DNA from: Polyporus tsugae
Lineage: Eukaryota > Basidiomycota > Agaricomycetes > Polyporales > Polyporaceae
Direction of reading: 5' to 3'
NCBI GenBank assembly: GCA_024305745.1
Contig: JAHRBS010000012.1
Coordinates: forward strand, 811,001 to 875,000
DNA: 64,000 nucleotides
Made by a program: the position numbers and the translations under genes. Within the stretch, counting starts at the first letter, position 1. Each line of letters opens with the position of its first letter. The notes beneath the pieces were generated by a model that had not been told where the DNA came from, searched no databases, and saw only the letters and a program-made list of their open reading frames with translations. Of this stretch, positions 34,482-45,060 are shown one piece after another.

Positions 34482-34933
34482 CCCACTGGTTCCGCCGCCA
34501 CAAGGCGCACCAAGATGCGTCGACCACGGTCACATCCGAAAGACGATAAAGAATTATGGGTCACATATTAGGCGGAGTAAATGTGAGCTAGTGAGCTCCG
34601 ATCGTCAGAACACGCACGGACATACCGGGGAGAGGCATATGACATTGGTTCCCGATGCTTTGAGGGTCTGCCAGGAAGCCCTGACGATCCGACCGGTCAT
34701 GGACTGACAGCACCCATCGGCGTCCGCGGCAGACAGGATGTGTACGTGGCGTTGGAGCACGGCGGACGAGCACGCAGAAAACCATATGGCCGGTCAGATC
34801 GCCGCCAGAAATACAAAGATAAACCACACACCCCCACGAGCTTGCGCACGATCCATGGCGCCGTCTTCTCCGTCTCGGCCTCCGGCACCGAACTGGGGTC
34901 GATGGGGCCCAAAGGAGACACACTCGTGCTCAT

Positions 34934-36055
34934 CGTCCTTCTCGTCCTTCTTACTTCTCGGGAAGGTCGACCCTTGACGGGCTTGGCGGGCGTGAGGGTG
35001 CACAAACAACAACTCTGCGAATGGCCTGGCGCGCGTCTCGCCCATGGATACGCCACCGCTAACGCCCAAGAGTGCTCTGCAATGGCATTCCCCGGGATGC
35101 GGAACGTTGGATGAACGGTCGTTGTGGATTCTATCATGATAGGAACGCGGAACCAGAGAAACCACCCGTGCTCGGACGGTCCTGCCTTCCGTGCGCGTGG
35201 GCACGGAGGCTGCCAGACAGCGAGCCCCTGTGGTCCCCGCCGCCCGTCCGGAGCTGCACATTGCGGCATTGCGGAGGCCCTACGGAGACTGCTTTGCAAG
35301 AAATCGAAGTCGAAGCAACAGACGCAACAGAACGTGGTGTACAGGGTGCAGAACAGACGTGTTTGCTCTTCGTTTACTTTTTTTCATCGGTTAGTAGCAA
35401 ACCTCGCCACGTCATGCCGCGCCATGCGGACTACGGAGAAGTGGTCGCAGCACGTATTCACAGGCACACACGCAAGGGACAAAGCCCCAATTCATATTCA
35501 AAACTCGCCCAACAGTTTCACCTTGCGAAGACAATGATGTTCTTCAAGTGGGCCCTGGGGGGAAGGTTCATGATGCAACTTGAAGGGGTATGTTTCACAC
35601 CTACGGCCGAAGTAAAAAAAAAAAAAAAAAACATAGCGCCTCAAACAAACATCAGCACATATCGTGCGTTCTTCAACCAGTACAGCATTTCATCCGCTCA
35701 TGCGAGACATACAAGATTCATGAGAACGGGCGCGTTGAGGCCCAAACGTTACACTAGTACTAGCACCCCCCGCTACCATCGCCCGCAGCGCCGACGTCCG
35801 TCACTATCACCAACGGGGCACTGCGCACTCGGCGTCACCACCGCCTCGGCTGACTCGTCTAGACGAGCCTGCCACAGCTCGAGAAGCTCCATCCAGCCTC
35901 TGTCCGACCTAACCTCTATGCAAGGGCCGTTGAGGATCCCCATCTGCTTGGTCCTTGGGATTTTTAGAAATAATAGAGAAGGCGCGTTGAGGCCGTAAGT
36001 GTCTGCGTAGCAGTTGAATAAGTTACGCTCTGACGACTACCCAGTCCATGGCCGC
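34934..36055. other. Intergenic stretch with an A18 tract
   Basis: A long plus-strand frame (35072-35998) starts at GTG and crosses the homopolymer, so I treat it as chance. No gene is supported here. Confidence 0.4.
35614..35631 (+). repeat. Homopolymer of 18 A
   Basis: Eighteen consecutive A residues in intergenic sequence. No target-site duplication or upstream element could be identified that would mark a retroposed copy. Confidence 0.9.
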
Positions 36056-37924
36056 TTAGTAGCGGTAGTGCGACGGCTTGTACGGGCCGTTGACGGGGAT
36101 GTCGAGGTAGGAGGACTGCTCGGTGGTGAGTGTCGTGAGCTTGACCTTGAGCTGGGCAAGGTGCGCGCGCGCGACCTCCTCGTCGAGCTCCTTGGGGAGC
36201 ATGTGGACGCCGAGCTCAAACTTGCCGGGGTTCGTCCAGAGAGCAATCTGGGCGAGGACCTGGTTCGCGAACGAGCAGGACATGACGAAGGAGGGGTGAC
36301 CAGTGGCACAGCTAGGGGAATCATCATTGATTAATCCGCTGAAACATATTGCTGAGGAGAGCATTCGCGTACCCGAGGTTGACCAGACGGCCCTCAGCAA
36401 GGAGGATGACGTGGCGGCCGGAGGCCATCGTGTAGCGATCAACCTGAGGCTTGATGTTGACGACCTGAACGGCGTTCTTCTTGAGCCACGCAACATCGAT
36501 CTCGACGTCGAAGTGACCGATGCTGGAGTAGATGTTAGATCACAGCCGACATTCAGATATTTGGAATTTAGCCCACTTAGACACAATGGCGTCTTCTGGC
36601 ATGGCTTCGAAATGCTTGGCAGTAATGATGTCCCGGTTCCCAGTGGTGGTGACGAAGACGTTGCCACGAGGAGCAGCCTCCTCCATGGTCGTGACCTCGT
36701 AACCAGCCATCGCAGCTTGAAGGGCGTTGATAGGGTCGATCTCGGTGACAATGACGCGGGCACCGTAGGAGCGGAGAGACTCAGCGCACTAGAGATGCAA
36801 AGGTATATGTGTCAGCTCCAGCCAAAGACTGAGCAGTGAACGGCACTGACCCCCTTGCCGACGTCACCGAAACCAGCGACAATAGCGACCTTACCAGCAA
36901 GCATGACATCGGTCGCACGCTTGATACCATCGACCAGCGACTCGCGGCAGCCGTAGTAGTTGTCGAACTTCGACTTAGTGACGGAGTCGTTGACGTTGAT
37001 CGCGGGAACCTTGAGCTTGCCATCACGGAACATCTTGTAGAGGTGGTGCACACCGGTGGTGGTCTCCTCCGAAAGACCACGAACACCTGTGGATCGCATG
37101 TGAGATATATTGAGTTGCAAAAATAGAATCGTATTGGCGCACCAGCCAGGTATTGAGGGTACTTCTCATGAACGAGCGTTGTGAGATCGCCACCGTCGTC
37201 GAGGATCATGTTCAGAGGCTGGCCGCCGGGGAAGCCAGCGATAGTCTGTTCAATGCACCACTGGTACTCTTCCTCGGTCTCACCCTTCCAGGCGAAGACG
37301 GGGACGCCGGTAGCAGCGATGCTGAAATGGTCATACCAAAAATGAGCGAAATGATTTCAGAGAGACTAAATGATCCCGTACGCGGCCGCGGCGTGGTCCT
37401 GAGTCGAGAAGATGTTCTGCGAGTGGTGGATGGTCAATGATGCGCCAAGTTTCGGGTTTAAAGGTAGGAACTCACGCAAGACGACCAGGTGACCTCAGCA
37501 CCGAGAGCCGTCAAGGTCTCGATAAGGACGGCAGTCTGGATGGTCCTGTACGTGACAACATCAACATGGGGTTGGGAGCTTAGGAAGAAGCCACTCACAT
37601 GTGGAGACATCCTGCGATACGAGCACCCTTCAAGGGCTGCTGAGCGCCATACTGTGATTTTGACTATCAGCGCCAAGTTTAGCGGTGAGCAGGTGGAGGT
37701 AGCACCTTCTGACGCATGTACATGAGACCTGGCATCTCATGCTGGTATCATCGGTTTCTCTATTAGCATCGAAGGTCATTGTGGACAGAAACAACGAGCA
37801 TATACCTCGGCGATCTCGATCTCCTTGCGACCGAACGCAGCGAGAGAGACATCTGTGCGCGCTGCATTGAGAGGTTGCGCCTCGATCGAGATCTAAACTA
37901 CTCACCAGCAACCTTGAAGACCAT
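36056..37924 (-). CDS. SAH1: S-adenosylhomocysteine hydrolase
   Basis: Eleven exons close in phase to 430 residues, the usual length: 37906-37924, 37806-37852, 37706-37741, 37599-37651, 37476-37545, 37382-37416, 37143-37321, 36851-37086, 36577-36788, 36373-36522 and 36056-36311. The enzyme splits S-adenosylhomocysteine to adenosine and homocysteine, removing product inhibition of methyltransferases and feeding the methionine cycle in the cytosol. Visible hallmarks are [10 protein letters not shown], the substrate-binding [16 protein letters not shown] block, [11 protein letters not shown] with its catalytic Lys/Asp, the NAD-binding GFGDVGKG, and [11 protein letters not shown]. The C-terminus ends KPSHYRY, close to the family's KPDHYRY; the Lys and Tyr that reach into the neighbouring subunit are kept. 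The first exon codes only six residues. Confidence 0.97.
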
Positions 37925-38185
37925 CGTGCTCGAAAGGAGGGGTGTTTTGGTATGGAAAGAGAGCGGAGGAGGATGTGGGAGGAAGGGACGAGGGCGGGCG
38001 GCCACTGCGAATTTATTCGCGCGTATCGTCTGAGGATCTAATCGCACGCGACGGACACGTGCGCCTCTAATCTAAATCGCGATGCCCGCATTTCCAAGCC
38101 TCCTCCCCTCCTCATGTCTCAGTTTACGGAGTAATTCGACAAACCCTGAACCACCGCCTGTCTCGTACCACTTTCTGCGTGCAGC
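37925..38185. promoter_or_regulatory. Divergent promoter of SAH1 and the SOM1-like gene with a CACGTG box
   Basis: Only 261 bases separate the two start codons, which point away from each other. CACGTG lies at 38056-38061, almost exactly midway (131 bases from one ATG, 124 from the other). In yeast CACGTG is bound by Cbf1, which helps control methionine-cycle genes. A similar role at SAH1 is plausible but inferred. Confidence 0.55.
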
Positions 38186-38624
38186 ATGTCCGAGTCGCCA
38201 GACAGCAAGCATCCCCGCGAACAGTGTCGCCTTGCAGAAATTGTCCAATACAGATGTGACGCCGAACGCGCCGACGGCGGCCGCGCACAGATGCATTGTC
38301 TTCCTGTCCCCCGAATCTTCAGAATGTACGCACCTAACCAGTTGCCATTCTGACCACGAGCTATTTCCGAGTGCATCGTGCTGACTCCGCATGTGAAGTT
38401 GTCGGAATCGCCCTGCGGTCGAGATGACGCGGTTTGTCGACGTGGACCTCGAAACAGGGGCCGTTCATATTCCCGCGCAGGCAAGGTTAGCTCGTGAATC
38501 GCTATTGTGTTCTCACAGGCACTTGTACTCACGTTCACCACTATCTTCCAGTCAGGTGCTTCCCAAGGGCAAGCCGTGGCGGGACGTGGTGCGGTACGGA
38601 GACACGGAGGGTAACGAGGTTTAG
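38186..38624 (+). CDS. SOM1: SOM1-like mitochondrial inner-membrane peptidase subunit
   Basis: Three exons (38186-38325, 38399-38485 and 38552-38624) close in phase to 99 residues. The pattern of cysteines and conserved blocks is what suggests SOM1: CRLAEIVQYRC, then CLPVPRIFRIC formed across the first intron, then NRPAVEMT. The protein continues with VDLETGAVHIPA and a PKGKPWRDVVRYGD end. In yeast Som1 is a small subunit of the inner-membrane peptidase complex (Imp1/Imp2) that matures intermembrane-space proteins. The match is from memory of the family pattern, so the family assignment is less sure than the gene itself. A competing minus-strand frame with a hydrophobic stretch (38072-38392) is an antisense shadow. 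Confidence 0.75.
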
Positions 38625-41332
38625 GATTTAGACAGGTGAGTATCCGTTTCACTGTGCACATCTGCCAGTCTAGGCCTTCCCTATGTCCGTGTCTGGCGTC
38701 GATATCTTCATGTATCGTCTATCACGTCGCGTTGAGTACCATCTCCGTTACATGGAGCTCTGCCTGTTCTTCAGGTCACAGCTTCTGTCTGGGTCGGGCG
38801 CCGATCGTGGGTGCTCTCGGTACTTTTCATTCAAGCTCCGGCTCTTCCACGTACTGCGAACTACAGACTGGATGATTTGAGTACCACAGCTCATCAGTGT
38901 TAAGTGGTAACGTATGCATAGGTCATCTCCATCACATTCCCCCGTCCGGCAGAGCTGACGTGTCCAACGGGCTTTTAGCCCACCTCCACAAACGAGTGCC
39001 TATCTTGAATATCATGAGAATGCCACGTTTTGGTACAGTGCGGGTGTGTCGGTCAAGTGAGGATGGTTGTGTGGTTCATCGCATTCGTTCTGCGCCGCTT
39101 GGATGTTATGCTATTGCCGGGCTTCTGTCCGAGGTGCCGATCCAGCATTCGTGGTTTGGTGCGAAATGGATACGGTTGATCGGGTGAGAGCTGACAGGAC
39201 TGTGGACGGACTTCCCATCGGCGCGGCCGTATATTCCGATCCACCGTGATAGAACCATTTTCTCTTCCCGCTAGCCCAAAGGGCACTTATGGCCGCGTGA
39301 AGCACGGCGCATCGATTGTCTCCATCATGCCTACCTTCTTGACTTCTTCCGTCTGTTCTGACCGCTCTTGTGTTTACAATGTTCTTGCAGATCAGCGGTG
39401 CTTGTTGCCGTCAACCCAAGTCGTCGGGGTCAACACATGCTTTAGTATCACATCACAGCATACCTCTTACCGTACGAGTAAACTTGCTACAGACCACCAC
39501 TCCCTATCTGGCAGTATAGTCATGGTCGACCGGTCCTCACAGGATGACTCTTCGGGCAGTATATATGATCAATGACCGATCGCTCTACTTAGCAGCCTTG
39601 CTCTCACCCGAGGAGGCGAATCCCCAGTTTGGAATTGAGAGGTGATTCCGTCGTCATTCGGTGTGTCGATCTCATCGATATATCACTGATGCGTTGCTAA
39701 CAGTGTCGTTAACGGACTGGTCAGGCATTAATTAATACGTTCGGAGGGTGTAAGACCCCTTCGTCGGAGACGGCCGCCCCGCCTTGACTGTAGCCACTCC
39801 GACTTAGGCCTATTCCGACCAAACGGGTTTCCAGCTTGACATGTTGCGACATCCATCGCCGTATCATGCTTCTTTTCCACTCTGGCTTGGGCCTCGGGCT
39901 ACAGGCCGGCGAGAAACAATGTGCGACGCATGCCCGACCTTCCCCGACATATGGGGCTATCGTGGGCGGTCACTTCTCCATCCATCGGTCATACGTGCGC
40001 CCCGTCCTCCGATCTGAGCTGAGACATGGAGCCTGGGTAAACTCGCGCACTTAGGCGTTTATCCCCGAACGGTAACGAGAGAGTTGGACATGACGCAATG
40101 ATCAACATGCGGATCAATCCTCCAGGACTCTTCCCGCTCCAAGCGCAATTCAGGGTCAAATGCAGCACTGCACAATCCATACTTATTCTGACATTTGAAT
40201 TTTGCGTCTCTGGTCGCTTCGTTGTCTCGCTGCCTTTGAATTTGAAAGCTTCGAGTCTTCGACGTCGTGTGTAGGTTGTCTTGAATGACAAACCGCCGGC
40301 AGCGCATGTGAGGATGTGATACGGGCGCTCGCAACGGGCAGGAACGCGTGTGCCCCAGGCAGTATCATACGCTTTCTGGACCACACTGACGATGTCCGAG
40401 ATGTGAATTGTACAAGGCACGTAAGTATGATAGACACTGGGGTTATGTTTGGTCGCAGATGTGGTGAGCGTGCGCAGGCTGAGAAGGCACAGCCCGAGGA
40501 ACAGCTCTGTTGAGATGCCGTCCTGTGGGGACGAGACACGTGATAGATGATCAGTACTCAGTAACCAACGCTATGTGCTGGGTCTCCGAGTGCGCCGCCT
40601 TGCACGCACAACACCACCTCTCGGATGTCAGCTTGTCCCGGAAACGGTGACACTCCCGCCCTGGATCTCGCATGCCAAATTCGTCCGTTTGAGTTTGGCG
40701 GTGCTCCTGCTGACGATGAGAATTGTGGAAGATGCATGTTGAGATCCCTCTGCTGCCAGTGTATGTACAATCACTTACTATCAAGCCGCATGTGTGTCAC
40801 CTTCTGATTAAGATCCTTTACAACCAAGGTCCCACTCTCGTCTCCACTCCTCGATTGGAGGAGGCGGTCCAGGCGGGCGGGATTCGCTCCCGGCATTCGC
40901 CAGCCTTTGCGATTTCGGTCCCTCTGGACCTCCTTGCCCTCGAGGATCGGCGTCCCTCGCGACATTTGATCATCTCCCCAACGACGTCGATGGTCAGTAG
41001 CGTGAGTCCCACAATCCGTCCATGAGCGTCCCCCGCCCTTCCTCAGAGCATTGGTCACAGCCACGCCTATTCATGTTTCGGATTTATACTGCCATGCCCA
41101 CCGCTGCTGCTCCGCCACTCAACTCCCGAGTCGAGGTCTCCTCAAGTTGGCTACTTATCTCCCGTCGCCACCCGCCTCGCCCCCCCTTCTTCTGTCGGCT
41201 TCGACGCTCTCCGCCCATCCTTCTAATCCAGCACGGCTGGCGTGCCCTAGTCCTTCGTTAATAGCTCGCGCCTCTCGCGTTCACAAAACTCCATACCATA
41301 CCCTTGCAAAGCCCCAGTACACTCTATTCAAA
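38625..41332. other. 2.7-kb stretch with no recognisable gene
   Basis: Several frames of 60-140 codons occur on both strands, but none has family motifs or a convincing intron pattern. The last 300 bases are C/T-rich and are probably the promoter and leader of the gene at 41333. No transposon ends or repeats stand out. Confidence 0.4.
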
Positions 41333-42594
41333 ATGTCGCAGTCTCCTTACGCAACGTGGTCATCCGGCGTTAAAACCGAGCATGGCCAGTTCGCGGGAAA
41401 CCCTCAAGCGTCCATGACAGCATCCCGCCGGAGCGGGAGCGCAGACAACCAACAAGCTGCCTCATTTGCGTATGGCAGTTATATCCAGGTATGGAAAGCG
41501 AGTGCAACCCCTTGTGGCTAGTGTCGTGTGCTCATGAATTCTGTTTATGTCTCTAGCAGGGCGATGCGCAGCGTCGTCTTCAGTCGCGCTCGGGGATGCG
41601 TGCGCACTCCAGCTCCACCTCGAGCCTCTCAGGTGCAATGGGCGACGCCCACATTGGCGTCCAACCTCGCCAGTCTGTTACTCCACCCTCCGGACTCGCG
41701 TCCTGGACGTCGTCCCCGACCTCCAGCACGATGTCCGGCGCGCCATTCATGAATGTGTCCGACGACATGTCCTACCTTACACCCGTCACAGCTAGCCCAT
41801 CTGGGGCGTTCGGGTCGTTCAGCGCGTACAACATGTCGATGTACTCGTCGCCCGAGGGATCCCCTGGGATCCCCTCCCCGGCCTACGGCGAGGCCTTTGC
41901 GTACCAGCAGAGCAGGGCCGCGTCCTCTGCTCCCTCTGCTGCAATGGTCATCTCCCCTTCTGCTACTCCCGCTCCCTCGCGCCATAGCCACTCGCCTCAC
42001 AGCAAGGACGAAGAGATCCTAAGGCTCCACCAGCGCATCCGTGAACTCGAGCTTGTCAACAACTCCTCTCGGCAACGCATCCGCGAACTCGAGACCGAGG
42101 TCTCACGTGGAGTCTACCCAGGTGGCCTTCCCTCTCCGCTCCCCACGCCGCAGCCTCCGCCCACGTTCGACGAGGAGTGGCGTGCGCGTACCGAGGCGCG
42201 CGTCAAGCTGTTATGCTCGCTCAACCGCGCCGGGAACGCGCTTTGCGCATGGCACGATTCGCGGCGAGAGCGGCGAGCGTATCCCCCGCGGATGGCGCCT
42301 CCGGGCCACCTCAACTGCGGGTGCACGTACGAGGAAGCGCTCTTCGAAGAGAGCCTCTCGCGCCACAGCGTGGGGAGCTACCTCCCCGGCGAGAGCGTCC
42401 GCATGGATCCCGCACTGCGGAACCCGCTCCTCAGGCTGCTTCAGCAGCGATACGCGTACCGCGACGGCGACTTCGAGCGCGATCCTATCACGGGCAACTG
42501 GGTCGAGGGCGAGGGCTCAACTCACTGGGAGCACCAGGTCGCGTCCGGCGCGTCATATTCGAGGAGGAACCGCACTGAATCGGACCGTCGCTAA
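41333..42594 (+). CDS. Serine-rich coiled-coil protein, function unknown
   Basis: Two exons, 41333-41488 and 41557-42594, give 397 residues. The first 210 residues are Ser/Pro/Ala-rich and probably disordered. A heptad-like helix follows (DEEILRLHQRIRELELVNNS, then RQRIRELETEV), consistent with a short coiled coil or leucine-zipper-like dimerisation segment. The C-terminal 130 residues look globular, with an AGNALCAWHDSRRERRA start, an HLNCGCTYEEAL core and a RNPLLRLLQQRYAYRDGDFE end. The Cys and His there could bind metal. No basic region precedes the coiled coil, so a bZIP factor is unlikely. I do not know the family; it may be restricted to mushroom-forming fungi. Confidence 0.85.
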
Positions 42595-43590
42595 AACCGA
42601 TCCCCGCATACACACACTACACGCTTTCGCTGTCTCCATCGGACTTCGTGGTTCCCACCACCTCACGATCTCTCTCCAACATACCACACACACTAGTCGT
42701 ACGCTGCTCGTGAGCCGTGCGTCCCATCTGCATCGCTATGTTCCTGGCCACCTCTTCTTGTTTTGTCGTCGAATGCTCTCGAACTGCCGTCCTCTAATTA
42801 TTTCGCGGGCGCCGCGCTGGTGCTCTTGTCTTCATTCTTTTCTTTTTTCTGCTCTCTGTCTCCCCTCTTAATTGTATTGATCGGACGGGCTGCATTCGAC
42901 CTCACCCTTGTTTCAGTCTCGATTCCCGGCCTCGCTCTTCATCTTGTGTATCCCTATACCACGTTTCGTGCATCAGCTGTTACAGATGCACCCGGATCGT
43001 CCAGTACCCCCATTGTACCGTTGTATCTCTAGAACCCGTCGTGCGTTCACACTATAGATTGCATTGCATCCTGGATTCACACCCGCATCCCTAGCTTGTT
43101 GTAGCCACCATACTGTACCTTATTGCCCCTGTAATACATATATCTATTGTAGTCATAACCCCTCGGCTTCGTGCCGTCCTTCGCGCGAACCCAACTGCGG
43201 TATGAGGCGAGCAGTGGCAACGGGAACAGCTCCTGCTGTGGACACTTGTCAGCGCCCCGACCGTCCCGCGTGGCAAGGGGTGTGCATCAGGGAACAATGC
43301 GCACGGAGAAGCTCTGCGTCTTTCTTCGCAACGGACGTGACAGGCCTTGGCATTATTGGCACAGGTCTTCTCGGACCAGGTTACCATGCGTTTACAACTC
43401 GTGGCCGGGACGACGATCACATATACGCGATGCAGAACCTCTGGGCGCTGCAACACGGGGCGGGAAAGAGGGGTGGTGGTGTATGTACAAGTTACAACCC
43501 AGGTACAACCATAGTCTTGAGGGGCATGGTACGTATGCCCCCTCGGCGAACACGGACATCGTACATGTAACATAACATCGCACATCCATT
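42595..43590. other. Convergent 3' region, no gene seen
   Basis: The gene at 41333 and the glutathione transferase gene end towards each other. The T/C-rich sequence just after 42595 looks like a 3' UTR. No further gene is supported. Confidence 0.4.
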
Positions 43591-44792
43591 CTACAGCGAC
43601 GCCTTGGCGAAGGAATAGTCGCCACCCTTCTCGAGTGCCTGACAAGAATGTGAGGAATGTCGGCCTGGAACGCAATCCCGAGATGCTCACCCGCTTATAC
43701 CCCGGCCTACGGATATACCCGCTTAGCAACGCATGCAACAGAGGAGACTAAAGTTCGTACCTTGCATGCACACGTTTGATGTACTCCATGGCCTTCGGGC
43801 CAAGCGCACCCTTGTCCTGTGTGGCCCATGCCTCAAGGCAGAATATCATCATGTAGTCTGCGGAAGTCGGCTCTTCCCCTCCCGCAAACCAACCGTTGGT
43901 CTTGGTCAGATGCTTCTCAATCTGATCATGCTCGGGCATCAGTGTACTATCCATATTCTTATGCAGCATATCACGGTGGGGGAAGTTCGGCGTACTCACG
44001 AGCTCAGCATGATTTTTCAGACGGGGTTCGAGCATCAATGCAGACACTTTGTCGAAGACGGACCGAAGGAGCGGACGGATGAGAAAAGGAGAGCGCTCTG
44101 GTATAATCTTGAAGATAAGCTTGTTGACGAGCATCGGCATGAGCGACGCCTCCGAGTAGTGCGTGTCTGGCGAGGCTTTGTTAACACGAAGTATTGCCAT
44201 GGTGTTAAACGGGATCATACTCACAGTAAGTGTTGTCAAGCCAGCCCGACTCCGACGGCTGCGCACGACCATTGCCGTACTTCCTAATAATATATTCTGC
44301 ACAGGAGCGTGAGCTAACGATCATCACGTACGGCAAATATATTAATATTTTGAGGACGTCCAGCTCGAGCACCCGTTGGAGGACGATCTAACGAGCGCAA
44401 CGAGCTGCTTCATCAGAAGGAGACTACGCACCGACAATGGCACCGCTCTCTGGCAAGGTGAGGTCGCCATCAGTAATGACCGGTGCGTTTCCCAACGGGT
44501 GGACGGCCTTGAGCTCAGGCGGCGCTACTCGTTCAGCGGTACGTTGATACTTCTTAATCTCGTAGGGAACTTCTAACTCCTCCTGCGAAAGCAGTCAGGG
44601 TGCATCAGGAGACGTAGGAGAAGGCATGTAATGGTGAACAGAGTGGAATATCAGCGATAGAACGACGAGGTTGTTCGGGTAACATATACTGACCAAGAGC
44701 CAAAGGATACGCTGGGAACGCGAGTCGTTCAGGTGATGGACGACGAGCTTCGAAGAGACCACCTCTGTGTCGCCTGCAACTGGCGCAGCCAT
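43591..44792 (-). CDS. Glutathione S-transferase, GTT1-like
   Basis: Seven exons close in phase to 237 residues: 44694-44792, 44432-44582, 44225-44296, 44000-44166, 43761-43921, 43691-43706 and 43591-43638. The enzyme conjugates glutathione to electrophiles. The thioredoxin-fold N-terminal domain shows HHLNDSRSQRILWLL with the serine expected to activate glutathione, then HPLGNAPVITDGDLTLPESG carrying the cis-Pro and the Glu-Ser that hold the glutathione. The C-terminal helical domain has NGWFAGGEEPTSADYMM and ends RVHARPGYKRALEKGGDY. The PGYKR segment is supplied by a 16-base micro-exon that restores the family motif exactly. The layout resembles yeast Gtt1, which is membrane-associated; no transmembrane segment is visible here. 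Confidence 0.93.
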
Positions 44793-45060
44793 GACGGTAG
44801 TGGTCTGTAGGGGAGTATGTGTGGATGCGACCAAGATGCGACCGCTGGGAGGATGGGGCCATGGTTGATGTTCGGGAGACTGGGGTGCCGGGCCCGACGC
44901 GGGCTTTCGGCGCTTCATAGACGCCGCATACACACCTACTGTATTCTATGACTCTGAGCCGCCTGCTCCCCTGCTGCTCCCACTACGCGGCGGACAAGAA
45001 CGTGTTTCTCAGCATTTAGTCCCAAGGCAACTCGCACTTCGGACGACACAGACGACGTCG

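Noticed and set aside
35614..35631. A18 tract as the tail of a retroposed element
   Set aside because: No flanking target-site duplication or recognisable element was found.
35072..35998. 308-codon plus-strand frame
   Set aside because: It starts at GTG, runs through an A18 tract coding poly-Lys, and has no family features.
38072..38392. Minus-strand frame with a hydrophobic segment, resembling a small membrane protein
   Set aside because: The plus strand gives a three-exon protein with SOM1-like motifs and correct splice phases over the same bases; the minus frame is an antisense shadow.
41333..42594. bZIP transcription factor
   Set aside because: The coiled coil is short and no basic DNA-binding region precedes it.
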